From contig DIUY01000029.1 in assembly GCA_002422395.1 (NCBI GenBank), positions 1 through 7,286 on the forward strand: DNA of 7,286 nucleotides, written 5' to 3'. The position numbers and the translations under genes were made by a program. Below are positions 5,770 to 7,286 of this stretch, one piece after another; position 1 is the first letter of the stretch, and each line of letters begins with the position of its first letter. Under the pieces are notes generated by a model. It did not search any database and was not told the origin of the DNA. It saw nothing but the letters and a program-made list of their open reading frames with translations. Source of the stretch: Methylococcaceae bacterium UBA6146. GTDB lineage: Bacteria > Pseudomonadota > Gammaproteobacteria > Methylococcales > Methylomonadaceae.

Positions 5770-7079
5770 TACAGTGGGATGCTGGCCGTTATCCACATGC
5801 CCTGTGCAGGGCCTGTTTGAATGGCCAATTCCCCACCCAAACTTTTGATACGTTCACGCGCACCTAATAAACCAAAACCTGCTTTTATATTTTCCGGTGC
5901 ACAGCCCCGACCGTTATCTGTTATCTGTAACCGCAGCCAGTTTTCTGGCGTGATGTCAAGGTTGATAGCCGCCTGGTCTGCTTGCGCGTGGCGAACAATG
6001 TTAGTGACGCACTCTTGCACAACCCTAAATACCTGAATAGTGATCTTTTGCTCCAGCCCATCGACTTCATCCGCACAATAGAGCGCTAATGCCAAATTAG
6101 GCTGCCTTGTTGACCAATGGCTTACAAAATCTTCCAGCGTCGCTTTTAAGCCCAGTTCGGTCAGCACCAGCGGGTGCAAATTACGCGTCATCGAACGGAC
6201 AATGCTTATCAAATGATCGCAAATATCAATGATGACATCGGTGATCTGCGCGGTGTCGGCTTTTTTGTTTTTTGCCGCAACTGCCATCACCTTAATGGCC
6301 GTCACCGATTGACCAAGCTCATCATGCAGTTCCTGGGCCAGATGTTGCCGCTCTTCTTCCTGTATTTCCAAAGAATGCAAGGTCAACGCGCTGTTTTCCT
6401 TATGGGCCGCATCCAAAACATCGGTCAAATGATTGATCGCTTTCGCGATACAGCCATATTCATGGGTAGAAAAGTCCGGTAATTTTTGCTGGTAGAAACC
6501 TTGTTCAATGGCTTTCAAGCCATCTACAATGAGGGTTATCGCTTTAAAAGCTTTGTTAAAAACCAAGTTCACCGCCAAAAACATCATTAACGTCATGACC
6601 AAAATGGAGATAAAAAACGCTCGGCTTTCTTTCCAAGCCTCAGTGATTTCATCCAGCGGATCGGCGCGGATAATCAGCACAATTTGCGCACTATCCGCCG
6701 TCGCCAACCGCTGTTCCAGCTGTGGGTAATCAGTTGACACCAAATTAATGAACCAGCGTGGCGGCACATCATTATCGGCATTTTGGTTACGTTCAGCGGT
6801 AAATTTAACGACTTCGCCCGTAGTTTTTTTTAACTGGATTTTCAAATGTCGGGTTTGTTCAAGCGAGACAAAACGCGGCAACCAAGAACTAACATCAAAA
6901 ATAGCCTGCTTTGAGTCGGGAAAATTCAATTGTATGAGTTGTGCCGCCAAATTCAGGGAAGAGTGGATTTCCCGGCTCACCGCGCCGCGTGCTTGCCAGA
7001 TAGCAATAGAGCCACCGATAAACAGCATCGCAATACCTGCGAGCAATATCCTGATATTAATCTGGTAACGTAAACTCAT
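5769..7079 (-). CDS. Membrane sensor histidine kinase (HisKA_3 type, LapD/MoxY-like sensor)
   Basis: This is a 436-residue inner-membrane kinase of the NarX/DegS-like HPK7 class. Membrane segments are at about 8-28 and 154-174, bracketing a periplasmic sensor of about 125 residues. A linker resembling HAMP follows. The dimerisation helix EEERQHLAQELHDELGQS holds the phosphoacceptor His252. The ATPase domain has the N box with Asn360 (QECVTNIVRH), the G1 box with Asp388 (DNGRGC), and the G2 box GFGLLGARER (401-410). The opening MSLRYQINIRILL followed by IWQARGAV resembles the periplasmic module named for LapD and MoxY; MoxY regulates methanol oxidation in Paracoccus. That is a resemblance from memory. 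The MSLRY start was preferred. A longer in-frame start at 7130 adds 17 residues that include a tandem repeat. Neither start has a good Shine-Dalgarno. Confidence 0.88.
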   Translation of the reverse strand: MSLRYQINIRILLAGIAMLFIGGSIAIWQARGAVSREIHSSLNLAAQLIQLNFPDSKQAIFDVSSWLPRFVSLEQTRHLKIQLKKTTGEVVKFTAERNQNADNDVPPRWFINLVSTDYPQLEQRLATADSAQIVLIIRADPLDEITEAWKESRAFFISILVMTLMMFLAVNLVFNKAFKAITLIVDGLKAIEQGFYQQKLPDFSTHEYGCIAKAINHLTDVLDAAHKENSALTLHSLEIQEEERQHLAQELHDELGQSVTAIKVMAVAAKNKKADTAQITDVIIDICDHLISIVRSMTRNLHPLVLTELGLKATLEDFVSHWSTRQPNLALALYCADEVDGLEQKITIQVFRVVQECVTNIVRHAQADQAAINLDITPENWLRLQITDNGRGCAPENIKAGFGLLGARERIKSLGGELAIQTGPAQGMWITASIPL

Positions 7080-7101
7080 AAAAAATTTGAAGAGGGCTAT
7101 A

Positions 7102-7119
7102 TGCGGATACTGCGGATAC
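7102..7119. repeat. Tandem 9-bp direct repeat
   Basis: TGCGGATAC occurs twice back to back (7102-7110 and 7111-7119), between the two candidate kinase starts. In the longer frame it would encode a Tyr-Pro-Gln/Tyr-Pro-His repeat. This favours a leader-region position over a coding one. Confidence 0.6.
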
Positions 7120-7130
7120 TTTAAAACCAT

Positions 7131-7286
7131 GACCGGCTCGATTTTGCCGACTGCGTGTGTCGCCTTTTCGGCAGAACAGTATGGGGGATGTTGTAAAATG
7201 GCGTTTAAAATCAGTTACAGCAGATAACATGGCTAAACTGACTTATTGCTAACTTATTGATATATGGTGGTGATAGGTGGATTTGA
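7131..7286. other. Upstream region of the two-component operon
   Basis: No gene is seen in these 156 bp. They contain an inverted repeat TGCCGA (7145-7150) and TCGGCA (7168-7173) with a 17-nt spacer. They also contain ACTTATTG twice (7241-7248 and 7252-7259) with an 11-bp period. Either could be a regulator site. The kinase promoter should lie here, but I cannot point to a convincing -35/-10 pair. Two very short plus-strand frames (starting at 7198 and 7230, under 10 codons) look like chance. Confidence 0.35.

Noticed and set aside
5770..5796. GTG start for the response regulator
   Set aside because: The ATG at 5769 gives a standard receiver N-terminus and a TAATG overlap with the kinase stop. 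The GTG only adds nine residues inside the kinase gene.
1..7286. CRISPR array, tRNA, rRNA or a complete insertion sequence
   Set aside because: I saw no regularly spaced repeats, no cloverleaf or rRNA sequence, and no transposase on either strand.

Overview
The window suggests a proteobacterial chromosome of moderate GC content. A gammaproteobacterial methanotroph or relative (Methylococcales-like) is my best guess. It rests on the set of genes (a soluble Hox-type hydrogenase module and a two-component system whose kinase resembles the LapD/MoxY group) and on REP-like and 'GTAGGTTGGGGTG'-type intergenic repeats. No phylogenetic marker is present, so this is inference.

Layout, left to right. 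(1) Positions 1-24 hold a REP-like palindrome. (2) A plus-strand run encodes a Uma2-family nuclease-fold protein (59-664) and then, 33 bp on, a tightly packed hoxF-hoxU-hoxY cluster (698-3723). The hox genes overlap by 8 and 11 bp and each has its own Shine-Dalgarno sequence. They encode the NAD-binding diaphorase (HoxF), its iron-sulfur electron-wire partner (HoxU) and the small subunit (HoxY) of a bidirectional NAD-reducing [NiFe] hydrogenase. (3) The expected next gene, hoxH for the NiFe large subunit, is not there. hoxY is followed by a 100-bp inverted-repeat element (3733-3832) and then an unrelated NAD(P)H:quinone reductase-like MDR gene (3865-4860). (4) A 270-bp convergent intergenic region carries a G-quadruplex-type G-run motif and no gene I can recognise. 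(5) The minus strand carries a two-component operon: a membrane histidine kinase (7079-5769) and a NarL-type response regulator (5769-5131), joined by a TAATG stop-start overlap. The last 156 bp, upstream of the longest kinase frame, hold only short repeats.

How the genes work together. HoxFUY would pass electrons between NAD(H) and the catalytic HoxH through FMN and a chain of Fe-S clusters. Without HoxH the module cannot activate H2. So either hoxH lies elsewhere, or the cluster was cut at the inverted-repeat element, or the remaining subunits have another use. The two-component pair is an independent convergent unit. Nothing in the sequence links it to the hydrogenase beyond proximity.

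The most notable observations are the truncated hox cluster with a repeat at the junction, and the missing first cysteine pair in the NuoE-like domain of HoxF. I did not find a clearly new system in the window.
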